Source: Tolypeutes matacus
Taxonomy: Eukaryota; Chordata; Mammalia; Cingulata; Chlamyphoridae
DNA length: 64,000 nt
Assembly: GCA_026826555.1 (NCBI GenBank)
Contig: JAKSZT010053883.1
Coordinates: 33,249,161-33,313,160, forward strand
Direction of reading: 5' to 3'
This document shows, piece by piece, positions 43,501-54,899 of the stretch; within the stretch, counting starts at the first letter, position 1; every line of letters begins with the position of its first letter. Under the pieces are notes generated by a model. The model saw only the letters and a list, made by a program, of their open reading frames with translations. It had not been told where the DNA came from and made no database searches. The translations under genes were made by a program, and so were the position numbers.

Positions 43501-44610
43501 GTCTTCAAGATTCATCCATGTTACCCCATTTGCTAATACTACATTCCTTCTTACAGCTGAGTAATATTCCATTGTATGTATATACCACAACTTATTTATC
43601 CATCCATTGTTGATTGTTTCCAACTTTTGGCAATAGTGAATAATGCCACTATGAACATTGGTGTGCATATATCTGTTCATGTCCCTGCTTTCAATTCTTC
43701 TGGGTATATACCCAGCAGTGGGATTGCTGGATCATATGGCAGATCTGTAGATAGTTTTTTGAGGAACTGCCAAACTGTCTTCCACAATGGCTGCAACATT
43801 CTACATTCCCACCAGCAGTGAAGAAGGGTTCCTATTCCTCCACATCCTCTCCAACATTTGTAGTCCTCTGTTTTTTTTTTAATAGCCACCAGTCTCATGG
43901 GTGTAAGATGATATCTCATTGTAGTTTTGATTTGCATTTCCCCAATAGGTAGTGATGTCAAGCATCTTTTCAGGTGCCTTTTAGACATTTGTATTTCTTC
44001 TTTAAAGAAGGGTCTATTCAAATCACTTGCCCATTTTTTAAATGGGTTGTCTTTTTTTGTTTTCAAGGTATAGGTTTTCTTTATATATGCTGGATATTAG
44101 GCCTCTATCAGATATATGGTTACCAAGTATTTTCTCCCATTGTGTAGGCTGCCTTTTCACTTTCTTGACAAACTCCTTTGAGGTGCAAATGTTTTTAATT
44201 TTGAGGAGGTTCCATTTATCTATTTTTTTCTTTCGTTGCTTATGCTTTGGGTGTAAAGTTCATGAAATCATTTCCTAATACAAGATCCTGTAGCTGCTTC
44301 CCTACATTATCTTCCAAGATCTTTATGGTCTTAGCTCTTATATATAGATCTTTGATCCATCTTGAGTTAATTTTTATATAAGGTGTGAGATGGTGTTCCT
44401 CTCTCATTCTTTTGGATATGGATATCCAGTTCTCCAAGCACCATTAGGCCATTCTCTCTCAGTCGAATGGGCTTGGTGGCCTTGTCAAATATCAGTTGAC
44501 TGTATATGCCAGGATCTATCTCAGAACTTTCAATTTAGCTCCATTGGCCAGAATGTCTATCCTTGTGCCAATACCATGCAGTTTTGACCACTGTAGCTTT
44601 GTAGTAGAAA
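40598..44610 (-). mobile_element. L1 LINE, 5'-truncated, with long 3' UTR
   Basis: A 12-bp duplication AAGTGCAAATTA at 40586-40597 and 44611-44622 shows this is one insertion of 4.0 kb. The poly-T-rich start marks the 3' end of a minus-strand element. From about 44440 down to 43440 the minus strand encodes the ORF2 C-terminal third in several frames (for example [36 protein letters not shown] and WYIHTMEYYSAV), broken by stops. The 2.8 kb from 43430 down to 40598 is 3' UTR-like, with two related blocks. Confidence 0.88.
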
Positions 44611-45394
44611 AAGTGCAAATTACAGCTCTTGACTAACCCCTCCAAATCTGTTCCTCCCACAGACAGCCATATATTAATGAATGGTCCCACCAACCACTCA
44701 TGTCAGTTACCTCTGAGCCATTCTTTAAACCTTCCTCTCTCTCAAGGCCCCAAAATCTAATCAATCAATAAATTCTATCAAGTCTAGCTTAAAATTATAT
44801 ATATTAGAATCAATCAATTTCTCTGCATCTCTGCTTCCACTACTCTAGTTTAAACCACCATCATCTCCTGCCTGGACAGCTGCAACAGCCTCCAAATTGG
44901 TTTGCCAGCCTCTACCCTTGTTCCTATATATTAATAATTTATTCTCCACACAGAAACAAACAAAAACCAAAACAAACAGAAAAAAAACAAACTTGTTTTT
45001 GAAGTTCCCCAAACATACCAAGCTCTTTTCTACCCCAGGATCTTTGCACTTGTGGGTCCCATTTTCTTCCTGTTTGTTGCGTGGGTCTTTCTTATCCTTC
45101 AGACCCAAACCTAAATGTCACTGCCTCAGAAAGCACTTCTAATTCTGACTAAACTAGGTTCTTCCTCCTTGCTATTCTCTATTGGTGCACACTGATTACT
45201 TTTAAATGTGACTTGTAATTATTTATATTTTTGTTTACTTGTTTATATTGTTATTTTATCAATCTTTACAAGACTGTAATTCCTATGAGGGCAGGTTTAC
45301 AGAGCCTGCTTGTTTCTGCTTTTTTATCCCTTGCACTTAGCATAGTGATTGGCATTAGTAGGCATACAAAAAAATTTTGCTGAATGGATTCCAC

Positions 45395-46055
45395 ACAAGC
45401 TTCCTCCTACTTGTACTACTGCTTCAGCTGTCTCTACAATGCCACTCCAACCTCAGATTTCCCACCTGGGCCACTTTGAGGGAAGGACAGATCTAAATGT
45501 TAAGCCCATGTCCCAGAGATTTGAAAAGAGATTGGGAACAACAACTGGCACCTGAGCAGCTTCTCCTTTCTTCTCTCCCTTATTGGAGATATCACTAATC
45601 AATTACTGCACCCCTTTCCCCTTGTCTATCCAACACTACCCAGAGCCAGATTTAATTCATCAAGGTTGGCACACTAGAGGAAACCCATTTGTCTTCCCGG
45701 GACTAACTGTAGCCAGCTCTGGTGAGAAACGAGGCCCTCCCTCAGGACTGGGTTAACCAGTAACTGGGTTTGGGGTGTTCCAGGCTTGTTGCTGTTTCCT
45801 GTGAGTCACTGTGGGCCTGAAGTGCGATGGCCGTGGGCAATGAACAGTGGTGAGGAGGTGCTTCTGTTGGGAGACACCTCGTGGGGAAGTGCAGGCCAGC
45901 TGGGAAGGTCAGCAGGCTCCCAGGACACGGCCCAGTGCTTGAGGTGCTGAGGGGAGAGCACAGGCCCGAGTCCCGGGCAGAGCCTGCCAGGCTCCCTGTG
46001 TGGTCTCTGGCGAGGCCAGGCTCAGAGCTGCCAAATTTGCATCTCTAGCTCAGGT
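45395..46055. other. Intergenic, nothing recognised
   Basis: A GC-rich patch (45780-46020) has no CpG island character and no gene. Confidence 0.45.
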
Positions 46056-46059
46056 CCCC

Positions 46060-46990
46060 AAAGTCCAGGCTTGTAGAGCCAACGCCAAGATGTCTAAGAG
46101 GCATCCAAAACCAACAGGTCCAAAACCACACTCCTGATTCCCACCCCACGCCCTGACACTCTTCTCCCCAAATTTCATTCTCTCAGGAGATGGCAATTAA
46201 GTCCTTCCCGTGGCTCAGGCTAAAATCCCTGGAGTTGTCCTTGACGCCTCTCTTTCTCTCACACCCCACATCTGGCCTGTCAGCAAATCCTGTCAGCTCT
46301 ATATTCAAAATAGATCCAGTGGAGTAGTCCACTTCTCACTACCTGCACTGCTACCCCTCTCCTGGCCCCATGTCCACCCTATCCCGCCCCATCCAAGCCC
46401 TCTCCGTCAGTCAGTGACTCTAGTCCCCTCCATGATTTCCCAGCCTGGTTAAAGGCTAAAGCCCTCACAAGGGTTATAATCAGCTACCCACCCCCATGCC
46501 TTACCTCTGGCCTCATTTCATAGGACTCACCCCATTTTTCACCCCATTCTCTATGCTGGCCTCTTTGCCATTCCTTGAAGGCATCAGCCATGGTCCTACC
46601 TCAGGGCCTCAGTCCTTACTCTTCTCTCTGCCCAAATGATCTGCTCCCAGAAATCTACATGGCCCCAGATAGCCACCCAGCTCATGCCCCACTTCCATTG
46701 TTTTTTTGCTCACTGTCACCTCAGTGAAGCCTGCTCTGACAGCTCCAGTTTAAATTGCAAGCCCTCCTCCAGCCCCAGCACTCCTGTGCTACTCCGCTGG
46801 GGTCCCCCTGTGTTGTGGTCTCAGGTGAAGCCTGTCTCAAAGGTGCAGTTTTGTACTGTCTCGTTCTAATTATGAACAATTTTGTCCTGGACTATAAGCT
46901 CCTCAACAGTATGGACTTTACACTATGCTGGTTAAGTTGCTGTCTCTCTGCACCAAACCTTCCCTTCCATAATCTGCTTTGGGAGGCTGG
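46060..46990 (+). mobile_element. L2 LINE
   Basis: It has the L2 order: GAGTTGTCCTTGACGCCTC, CACACCCCACATCTGGCC, CTCAGTGAAGCCTGCTC and CTGGACTATAAGCTCCTC. It is non-coding. Confidence 0.75.
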
Positions 46991-47089
46991 GCCTGAGACT
47001 CTGCAAGCTGCGTTTCTGCTTTGTTAGCTGGCCTCCTGTCAATAGGGGGTTCTGTCTAGGCTCTGTCAATAGGGGGCGCTAAAGAGAGA

Positions 47090-47716
47090 AAGCAGGGATG
47101 GGGAGGAAGAAGAAAAGTTTCTTCCTCTTTGTCCATTGTGGGCTTCCTGGGCTTTCTATGGGCTTATATTTTCTGTGTATATCACTCTGGCAACATGACT
47201 TCTGGGCAAGCAGGATGCCTTCCCGTGGTAGCAGCTGAATCTAGTTTGCAATTTTCCACCATTTGCAGAGCCAGCACCATTGTGCTGTTCTCAGAGACTG
47301 CAGAGGATAAAGGGAATATGGAACGGGTAGTGGAAGAAGGTAGTTAGAAATATGAGCTACAACCATGTGACCAGTCACAGAAATGACGGCTATAATGGCT
47401 ATGGGTATTTCTTCCTTTTCTGTTATTTGTATATGTAAATAAAACAAATATCTTTGTTTTCTTCCCTATTTTATTTCCTTATCCTATGACATAAGTTTTA
47501 TTAGCTTCATATCATAGTATTGAGTTATGTGATATCAAGTTTAAGAATGAGCATCACCGAAAGACTTGCACCCTATTTTAGGGAAAATTAGTTGTTTTCA
47601 TTCTACACAGGTCAGTTGAGTACTGTTAGGTAAAATATGACTGTTACTGTTTTTATTTAGAGTTTAAGTATGGTTCAAGGAAATGTGCATGGCTGCCAAA
47701 TTGACAATGGGTAAAC
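47090..47716 (+). mobile_element. 3' internal end of an ERVL-like element
   Basis: Diverged copy of the block at 9545-9999: GGGAATATGGAACGGG, AAGACTTGCACCCTATTTT and TTGACAATGGG before the LTR. It extends further 5' than the other copy. There is no intact frame. Confidence 0.55.
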
Positions 47717-48157
47717 TGTGATTGTTAAGTGCATGTGTCAACTTGGCCAGGTTTTGCTGTCCAGTTGTTTGGTCAAGTAGGCACTGACCTGATTGTTATT
47801 GTGAGGACATTTCATGGATTTTAAAAGTTGATTAATCTATGGCTGATGACATTTACAATCAACTGAAGAGATTGTCTTCAACAATGAGAAATGTCTCATT
47901 CAATCAGTTGAAGGCTTTAAGAGAAGTGATGATTTTAGCAGTCAGAAGAGAGAATTTCCATCTGTACTTCAACCAGCCAGCTTCTGCTGGGGAATTCAAT
48001 GAAGACGTTTATCAGAGTTCCCGGCTTGCAGCTTGCCCTACAGAACTTGGACTTGTGCATCCCCATAGTCACATGAGACAGTTCTTATAAAAAATCTCAT
48101 AATATTTACAGATATCTCCTGTTGGTTCTGTTTCCCTAGAGAGCCCTGACTAATTCA
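47717..48157 (+). mobile_element. MLT2/ERVL-like LTR
   Basis: It starts TGTGATTGTTAAGTGCATG and ends GAGCCCTGACTAATTCA. CAATCAGTTGAAGGC and AAAATCTCATAATATTT are preserved. It is a relative of the LTR at 10000. Confidence 0.7.
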
Positions 48158-48309
48158 GAGATTCTAGCATCAACCAGCCCAATGCCCTCATCAAACCCCA
48201 GGAGTCAGCCTCATGGAGCCCTCATCCCAGTTCAAAGACAATAGCCTCATCCAAGCAGCAATCCCTCCTCAGAGGTCGAGATCGGCTTTGTGGTGCCTCT
48301 CCTCTAAAT

Positions 48310-48946
48310 GTACTTTCTTTTTTTTTTTTTTTAAGATATATTTATTTATTTATCCCCCCTCCCTGTTGTTTTGCATTCACTGTCTGCTCTCTGTGTCCAT
48401 TCACTGTGTGTTCTTCGGTGTCTGCTTGTCTTCTCTTTAGGCAGCACTGGAAACCGATCCTGGGACCTTCCAGAGTGGGAGAGGGGCGCTCCATCTCTTG
48501 TGCCACCTCAGCTCCCTGTTCTGCTGCGTCTCATTGTCTCTCCTCTGTGTCTCTTTTTTTTCTTTTTCTTTTTTTTTTTTTTTTTTTTTTAAGATTTTTA
48601 TTTATTTATTCATTTATCCCCCCCTTGCTGCTCGCACTCGCTGGGTCAGCTAACCACGCCGTGCTGGTGGGCTTGCCTTCACCAGGAGGCCCCGGGAACC
48701 GAACCCGGGGCCTCCCATATGGTAAACGGGAGCCCTACTGATTGAGCCACAGCCGCTTCCCTCTGTGTCTCTTTTTGTTGCGTCATCTTGCTGTGCCAGC
48801 TCTCCTGAGTGGGCCAGCACTCCTGCATGGGCCAGCACTCCACGTGGGCCAGCTTGCCTTCACCAGGAGGCCCTAGGAATCAAACCCTGGACCTCCTATA
48901 TGGTAGATGGGAGGGAGCTCAATCACTTGAGCCACATCTGCTTCCC
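48310..48946 (-). mobile_element. DAS-type dimeric SINE, host of a younger SINE
   Basis: It has reverse heads ending GTGCCACCTCAGCTCCC and GAGCCACATCTGCTTCCC. Between them are GGGCCAGCACTCCTGCA repeats (48805-48855). A younger SINE sits at 48559-48760. Confidence 0.88.
48559..48760 (-). mobile_element. DAS-III-like SINE inside another SINE
   Basis: A perfect 16-bp CTCTGTGTCTCTTTTT lies at 48543-48558 and 48761-48776, belonging to the older SINE. Confidence 0.95.
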
Positions 48947-49464
48947 AAAACTTACGTGTTTTAATAATTGAAATCTCTTTGTTACCTCAGCCCTATGGGG
49001 TTTTAGCTTTCTCCTGCAGTTCTCTCTTTATCATAACTTGGTGTTTCTTTCTTGTCTTTTTGGTTGCCTAGCTAAGAACTTTATACCTAGTTAACAATTC
49101 TCCATATTCAATTCACTCTCTGATCAAATAACTGGTATGGTTTCTGTCTCCTGACTAGATCCTGACTGTTTCAGAAATTGGTATCAGGAGTGATCCTAGG
49201 AAACAGACTCTCAAAGATGGGAGGTTTTGACTGGTTTGGTTGTGTTCTTGGACTAGAACTCAGTGCTGAGTTCCTTGCCAATGGGAAATGGCATGCTAGA
49301 ATCCATGGCATGCAGTGACATCACCATTAGTCAAATTATCACCGCTGGTTGATTGTAAATGGAGTGTCTATTGAAAGTATCTTGGAGGACAAAGTGGCCA
49401 CTTCATTTGGCTATTATGACAGTAATGATGATTACAAGGGCTATGGTGTGGAATGGATTTTTTT

Positions 49465-49722
49465 TTTTTAAACGCTTTATTTTTTTTTATAAGATTTATT
49501 TATTTTTATTTATTTATTTATCCCTTGCTGCTTGTGCTCGCTGTGTCCATTTGCTTTGCATTTTTCTGTGTCTGCTTGTCTCCCTTTGTTGCATCATTTT
49601 GCTGCAGCAGCTCGCCGCGCCACGTGGGCCTGCTTGCCTTCACTGGGAGGCCCTGGGAATCGAACCCAGGGCCTCCCATATGGTAAACGGGAGCCCAACC
49701 AATTGAGCCACAGCCGCTTCCC
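49465..49722 (-). mobile_element. DAS-type SINE, first of a cluster in ERVL
   Basis: TGGAATGGATTTTTT lies on both sides (49449 and 49723). It is a reverse head ending GAGCCACAGCCGCTTCCC with a body containing GCGCCACGTGGGCC. Confidence 0.92.
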
Positions 49723-49738
49723 TGGAATGGATTTTTTT

Positions 49739-50228
49739 ATTTTATTTTATTTTATTCCCCGCCCCCTCATCTGTTTGTTCATTGGTTTTGCTCATTGTTT
49801 GCACTTGTTGTCTGTGCTTTGTTTTGTCTAGCTGTTTTTGCTCATTGTCTGCTTGTCTTTATTTTTATTTTTTTTAATTTTATGTATCCCCCCCCCCTTG
49901 CTGCTTGTGCTCGCTGTGTCCATTTGCTTTGCGTTTTTCTGTGTCTACTTGTTTCCTTTTGTTGGGTCATCTTGCTGTGCCAGCTCGAAGCTGTCAGCTC
50001 ACCACGCCGCATGGGCCAGCTTGCCTTCACCAGGAGGCCTGGGAATCGAACCCAGAACCTCCCATATGGTAAACAGGAGCCCAACCAATTGAGCCACAGC
50101 TGCTTCCCTGCTTGTTGTTTTTTGTTCATTGTCTGTTTATTTTTTCTTTAGGAGGCACCAGGAACCAAACCTGGGGCCTCCCATGTGGAAGGCAGGTGCT
50201 CAACTGCTTGAGCTATATCCACTCCTCA
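49739..50228 (-). mobile_element. Older DAS-type SINE with a nested SINE
   Basis: The outer element ends GAGCTATATCCACTCC before AGAATGGATT at 50229. A second SINE at about 49853-50107, ending GAGCCACAGCTGCTTCC, is inserted in it near CTGCTTGT words. Confidence 0.85.
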
Positions 50229-51570
50229 GAATGGATTATTTTGAATGTACTAGAGTGCTTATAGGAAAAAATGGCAAGCTTGGGTCTTTAAACTCTTAGA
50301 TCAAGTCACAGTCAGAGAACCAAAGTGCTTCCATGGCAATCATAAAAAGAATCATGTATTTCTTGTAGCCACAGGGTCAATTTTACTTAAAATCAAACAT
50401 AAAATTTAATTATGCAGGAGCATAATTGCAGAATCAATTGAATTTGTAGCCTTGCTGTCTCCTATGTGAAAGTAAGTGGATTGATTGGGGAAAAGTGGAA
50501 CTCTAAACTTTGGAATGGGGACATCTGATTGAACTCAATCAGAGCTGAGGTAGGAGATTCTACTATTAAGAAACAGCATCCCCATTTTTAGTGGAGATGG
50601 TGGGCTGCTGAAGTTGCATAGGCCAAGTAGCAGGACTTAAGCACAAAATACAAGGTCTTTATTGTAATGAGCAGCAGAGAAGTGGTAGTAAGAATGTTTG
50701 GACCCACAGAGATATTTGGCAGTCATAAATTGATCATAGAAATAAGATATATGGAACTTTTTGAGGACTCACTGTGGCCCATACTTGGAGCCTGGCAGGT
50801 TCCCCAAACTTGTGCTCTGGCTCATTGGAGTAAGGACTATTATAGTAGGAAGGGCCAAGTGGAAGATTCTAGGACTTTTTCCCCTTACCAGGATTGAAAA
50901 ACAAAGCAAAATTGCACCACTGGGGGAGTTGCAAAGATTAATATCACCACCAGAAACTTGAATGATGCAGAAATGATGATACCTATCACATCTCTATTTA
51001 ACTTGCCTGTGCAGAAGGCTGATGGATCTTAGAAAATGACAGTGGGTTACTGTACAGCTATTGATTTGGCAAATACTTTTCCCCCCAAGGTATGATAGAG
51101 ATAGCAAGTTTCCGCGATGAATAGCAGGTTTGCTTTTACTTGACAGGGCCATCAAGTGCACCTTCACTGTCTTGTCTCAGCACTGCATCACCTCTTCTGT
51201 CCTCTACCATAATGTAATCTGCAGAGACCTGGATTGTTCTGATATTCCCACAATATCACACTGCTCCACTTCATTGATAACATGCTGACTAAACGTGATG
51301 AGTGGAAAGTAGCAAGTAATATAGATGCTTTAGTAGGATATGTGAACCAGAGAGTAGAGATAAAATCCTTGAGAATTTAGGAGCCTGACACCTCAGTGAA
51401 ATTTCTGGGGGTCTAATGATCTATAGCATGTCAAGATATTCTTCACAAGATTAAAGATTAATTACTACACCTTAACAACCTACACTGAAAAAGAAGCATT
51501 GCAGTTGGTGGGCCCTTTTTATTTTGGAGGCAACATATACCACATTTGGTACTTTGACATGTTTATTGAG

Positions 51571-52000
51571 TGTTTTAGTTTCCTAGGCTGCTCAAAGCAA
51601 ATACCATGAAATGGGTTGGGTTAGACAATGGAAATTTATTCACTCACGGTTTTGAGGCTAAGAGAAAGTCTGAATCAAGGCACCATCAAGACAATGTTTT
51701 CATCCTGAAGACTGTAGATTTCTGGGGCTGGCTGCCAGAATCCTTGGTCTTTAGTTCGTCACATGGCAGGGCACATGGCAGCATCTCCTTCTCTTCCAGC
51801 TCCCATTTATTTCAGTGTCTGGCTGCTCCCTTTGTGGCTTTCTCTCTCTCTCTCTGTCTGAATTTCTTTCCACTTATAAAGGACTCCAGTAATAGGATTA
51901 CGACCCATCCTGATTGGGGTGGGCCTCACTTTCATTGAAGTAACCTCATCAAAGGGTCCTACTTACAATGAGTTCACATCCACAGGAGGTTCAAACCACA
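51571..52000 (-). mobile_element. Solo LTR, MaLR-like, family A
   Basis: It starts TGTTTTAGTTTCCTAGGCTG, carries CAATGGAAATTTATTCACTC and TTTCTGGGGCTGGCTGCC, and ends GAGGTTCAAACCACA with an internal loss before the end. Confidence 0.82.
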
Positions 52001-52004
52001 GAGT

Positions 52005-52890
52005 CCTTACTATCTCAGGCTTTGTGCAAAGTACTCTACACATATCATCTCATTTCATCATCACAATACTCTTGATATAGGAACTACTTTCTCTCATAAA
52101 AGAAAAAATAAATACTGCTATATAGTGAATGTTAAATTGAATTTACTTCTGGATAAGGCCAGGGAAACCTGATTCAACATGGAAGTTAATCTATGAAAGA
52201 TGCTGTCAAAAAGTAACTCAGGGTGATTAACTAAAGCATTGAGGATTGACCCTTAGGTAGATATATACAAGGGAGAACAGATCCTGTGGAGGCTGATTCC
52301 CAGTTCAAAGACAGGGGTGGGCTTATAAGGGCAAAAGCTACAAAGTTTCATAAGGAGGGGTGGTCAGCTCATTTAAACAAGTCCTCAATTTGTAGTTCAG
52401 GATTATTTGGTTGTAATGGAGCTGAACCCTAATTCTATTTGTGGTTTTTAAGAAATGTATTGATCTAATAAGTCCATTTGGTTGAGTCCAAATATTACAG
52501 TCAAGGCACAGACAATAAGTTTATCAGCAGGCTGTTTTTCCACTGATTCTGATCAGCTCTCCAAGATGTAGTTTCTTAGTTTCCTTCTTCTGGGGCCCTG
52601 ACCAATTGCTATCTTACAATTTATCCCCCATCCAACTCAGGGACATGCAGTGGGCAAGTTAATCTGCACATGTTCAAGACTCAGCAAAAATTTCCTTTAC
52701 TATCCCAGATGAGGAACCTGAACCACAATGCAATTAAGCAAACCACCTTTAGTTATGTAGCTGGTACTTAATGGAGCCAGATTTGGCAAACTTGTGGGAA
52801 TCAATTTTCTGGCACCATTCCACCCTGTAGCCCTCCTGGTCAAGCAGGCTGACTTTAGAGTCAGTGCTTTTAACTGCTTTGCTATATTGC
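52005..52890 (-). mobile_element. MIR pieces on both sides of an unidentified insertion
   Basis: Left part: CAAAGTACTCTACACATATC and CATTTCATCATCACAATAC. Right part (from about 52690): CCAGATGAGGAACCTGAACC and GTAGCTGGTACTTAATGG. The 590 bases between them (about 52100-52690) do not belong to MIR and I do not recognise them. Confidence 0.55.
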
Positions 52891-52969
52891 TTCTATGGGG
52901 AAAAAAGAATGAGTGAAAATGAGAGAGAAAGAGAATGGGAGAGAGAGATCAAGAGAGAGATGGTTAGGA

Positions 52970-53112
52970 GCATGGAGCGCGGACTTTAGTAATAAATAGA
53001 TGGAGGCTAAAATCCCCGATCTGCCGTTTGTTTTTGCAGCTTACATGAACGAATAAGTTACTGAGGCTCAGTTTCCTCATCTATAAAGTGGGAAAAATAA
53101 TACATGTCTAAA
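52970..53112 (+). mobile_element. MIR
   Basis: It shows GAGGCTCAGTTTCCTCATC and CTATAAAGTGGG preceded by a GGAGGCTAAAATCCCCG block. Confidence 0.8.
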
Positions 53113-53319
53113 ACTGCACTCAGTTTTATCTAATTTAGGTCATTTTTTTTTTTAAGGTACGTCAATTTATGGTCCATGACTGCCCTCTAGAGGTAAAATT
53201 AAAATACTGACTTCATAACTGCTTAATATAATTTCTGAAAGCCTTTTCCTTTCCTTCCTAAACTGTCCAGCCAAAAAGCCAGTAGTTTCTGCAAATTAAA
53301 CAGCCCATATCCATATGCC

Positions 53320-53880
53320 CCATGGGATCTAAGCCCTCTCTCAATTAGAGGTGGAGTGGAGATCACCATCCCAGAATTCTCAGGATTGGGCAATGAATGA
53401 TGGACTAGAGTAGACTTACTGTTATTCTCCTATAGACTTATTGTTATTCTAACAATGGAAGAACCTTTATCATTGATGTGGAGACAGTGGAAGGAGAGGG
53501 AAAAACAGGTGTAATATGTGGACATTTTTGGGACATTGTAATTGTCCTGAATGATGGATGCAATGATGGATACAAGCCATTATATACTTTGTCATAACTT
53601 ACAAAATTGTGCGGACAGTGTAAACTATAATGTAAACTATAATCCACACATAGTGGCAGTGCTCCAGTATGTGTTCATCAATTGTAACAAATGTACCACA
53701 TTAATGAAGGATGTTGTTAATGAGGAAAACTGTGGGAGGGGTAAGGAGTAACATTTATTGTTTCAATGTAACACTTATGTAATCTAAAGTTTTTAACGAA
53801 ACATTTATGTAAGCTAAAGTTTATTAGATATTATTTAAATCTAAGTATTTTTTTTAAATTTAAAAGTATTTAAAAAAACA
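53320..53880 (+). mobile_element. L1 3' UTR fragment
   Basis: The reverse complement matches the 3' UTR of the L1 at 40598-41150: CTCAATTAGAGGTGGAG, ACAGGTGTAATATGTGGAC, ATTGTAACAAATGTACCAC. It is a 5'-truncated copy. Confidence 0.85.
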
Positions 53881-53953
53881 AAACAGACAGTCTTTAGTGT
53901 CTCTGATCTTTTTGAATTCCAGTATCAGGCTTCTTCAAAAGGAACCAAGAAGG

Positions 53954-54351
53954 GGAAACGGATGTGGCTCAAGCGATTGGGCTCCCATCTACCATATAGG
54001 AGGGTTTGCTTCCCAGGGCCTCCTTGTGAAAAGCAAGCTGGCCCATGCGGTGAGTTGGCCTGAGCAGAGAGCTGGCCCATGTGGAGTGCTGGCCTGTGCA
54101 GAGAGCTGGCTCAGCAAGATGACGCAACAAAAAGAGACACAGAGGAGAGACAATAAGAGACGCAGCAGACCTGGGAGCTGAGATGATTGAGCGCCTCTCT
54201 CCCGTTCTCGAAGGTCCCAGGATCGGTTCCCGGTGCCACCTAAACAGAAGACAAGCAGACATGGAAGAACACACAGAGCAGACAGCAAGTGCAAAACAAC
54301 GGTGGGGGGAGGGGAAGAATAAATAAATAAAATAAATCTATTTTTTTAAAG
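53954..54351 (+). mobile_element. DAS-type dimeric SINE with internal repeats
   Basis: It has heads GAAACGGATGTGGCTCAAG and GAGCTGAGATGATTGAGC. A perfect 14-bp AGGAACCAAGAAGG lies at 53940-53953 and 54352-54365. GAGAGCTGGCCCATG-like units repeat near 54050-54110. Confidence 0.94.
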
Positions 54352-54471
54352 AGGAACCAAGAAGGTTTGTCTCATTGGGGTTCCTGCAGAGCAGAATGGT
54401 ACCAGTAAATTGATTCCTAGATAAGTAAATTAACCTCCACCACCAATAACGACAGCAAAACCACATCCACC

Positions 54472-54496
54472 ACAACACACACACACACACACACAA
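54472..54496. repeat. (CA)n
   Basis: About twelve CA units, with one change at the start. Confidence 0.9.
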
Positions 54497-54797
54497 AATA
54501 CGAGGACTAGGTCGTTTTACAAACAAGTTCCCCACACTTTATTTTTCCCCCCACACTTTAAATAAACAGATTATCCCTATCTTACACAAATTATTAAGAA
54601 CTATTAAAAAAAAAGAAAGAAAAAGAAACCTGCCCAATTCATTTTATGAGGCTAAAACAGATCCAAAACCCTTTATCTTAAGCCTTAGAGGTCTGGGGGT
54701 TTTAGAAAGATAATGCACCTTGTATGATGCTTATACTATAACACCCCCAGCATAGTCTGGACTAGCTCTCCATATTAAATTTGTTAATATTTCAGCA

Positions 54798-54890
54798 CTG
54801 GGGGGTGGATGTAGCTTGAGTGGTTGAGCACCTGCTTCCCATGTACGAGGTGCTGGGTTCAATCTCCGGTACCTCTTAAAAAAAAAAAAA
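54798..54890 (+). mobile_element. DAS-I-like short SINE
   Basis: It is a head GTGGATGTAGCTTGAGTGG and box B GGGTTCAATCTCC with a poly-A tail. TTCAGCA lies on both sides. Confidence 0.9.
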
Positions 54891-54899
54891 ATTCAGCAT

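Larger units (their letters stand above)
39285..45390 (+). mobile_element. One L2 LINE split by a SINE, an LTR and an L1
   Basis: L2 text appears in four consecutive pieces: 39285-39444, 39693-39882, 40411-40597 and 44611-45390. Landmarks are CTCTCATCTTAAAAAAC, TCTCTGCTTCCCTTTCAG, TTGTTGTCTTAATTTC, TTGTCCCTTTTAATCCCC, CATCATCTCCTGCCTGG and a 3' part GACTGTAATTCCTATGAGGG. The pieces follow the L2 order and share one orientation. Confidence 0.75.
48950..51560 (+). mobile_element. Degraded ERVL-type provirus: LTR end, primer site, pol remnant
   Basis: An LTR 3' end at about 49173 (CCTGACTGTTTCA) is followed by ATTGGTATCAGGAGTG, a typical ERVL/MaLR primer-binding start. After SINE insertions, 51120-51545 shows scattered reverse-transcriptase-like words (TSVKFLG, LLHLNN, FWRQHIPHL) separated by stops and frameshifts. 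The catalytic box is damaged. A family A LTR follows at 51571. It is an inactive fossil. Confidence 0.65.

Noticed and set aside
43438..44437. Reverse-transcriptase-like coding text as a possible gene
   Set aside because: It is the C-terminal part of L1 ORF2, in several frames with stops, within an insertion bounded by a 12-bp target duplication.
51120..51545. Possible functional retroviral polymerase
   Set aside because: Matches to ERVL pol are short words in different frames broken by stops, and the catalytic box is damaged. It is a fossil.
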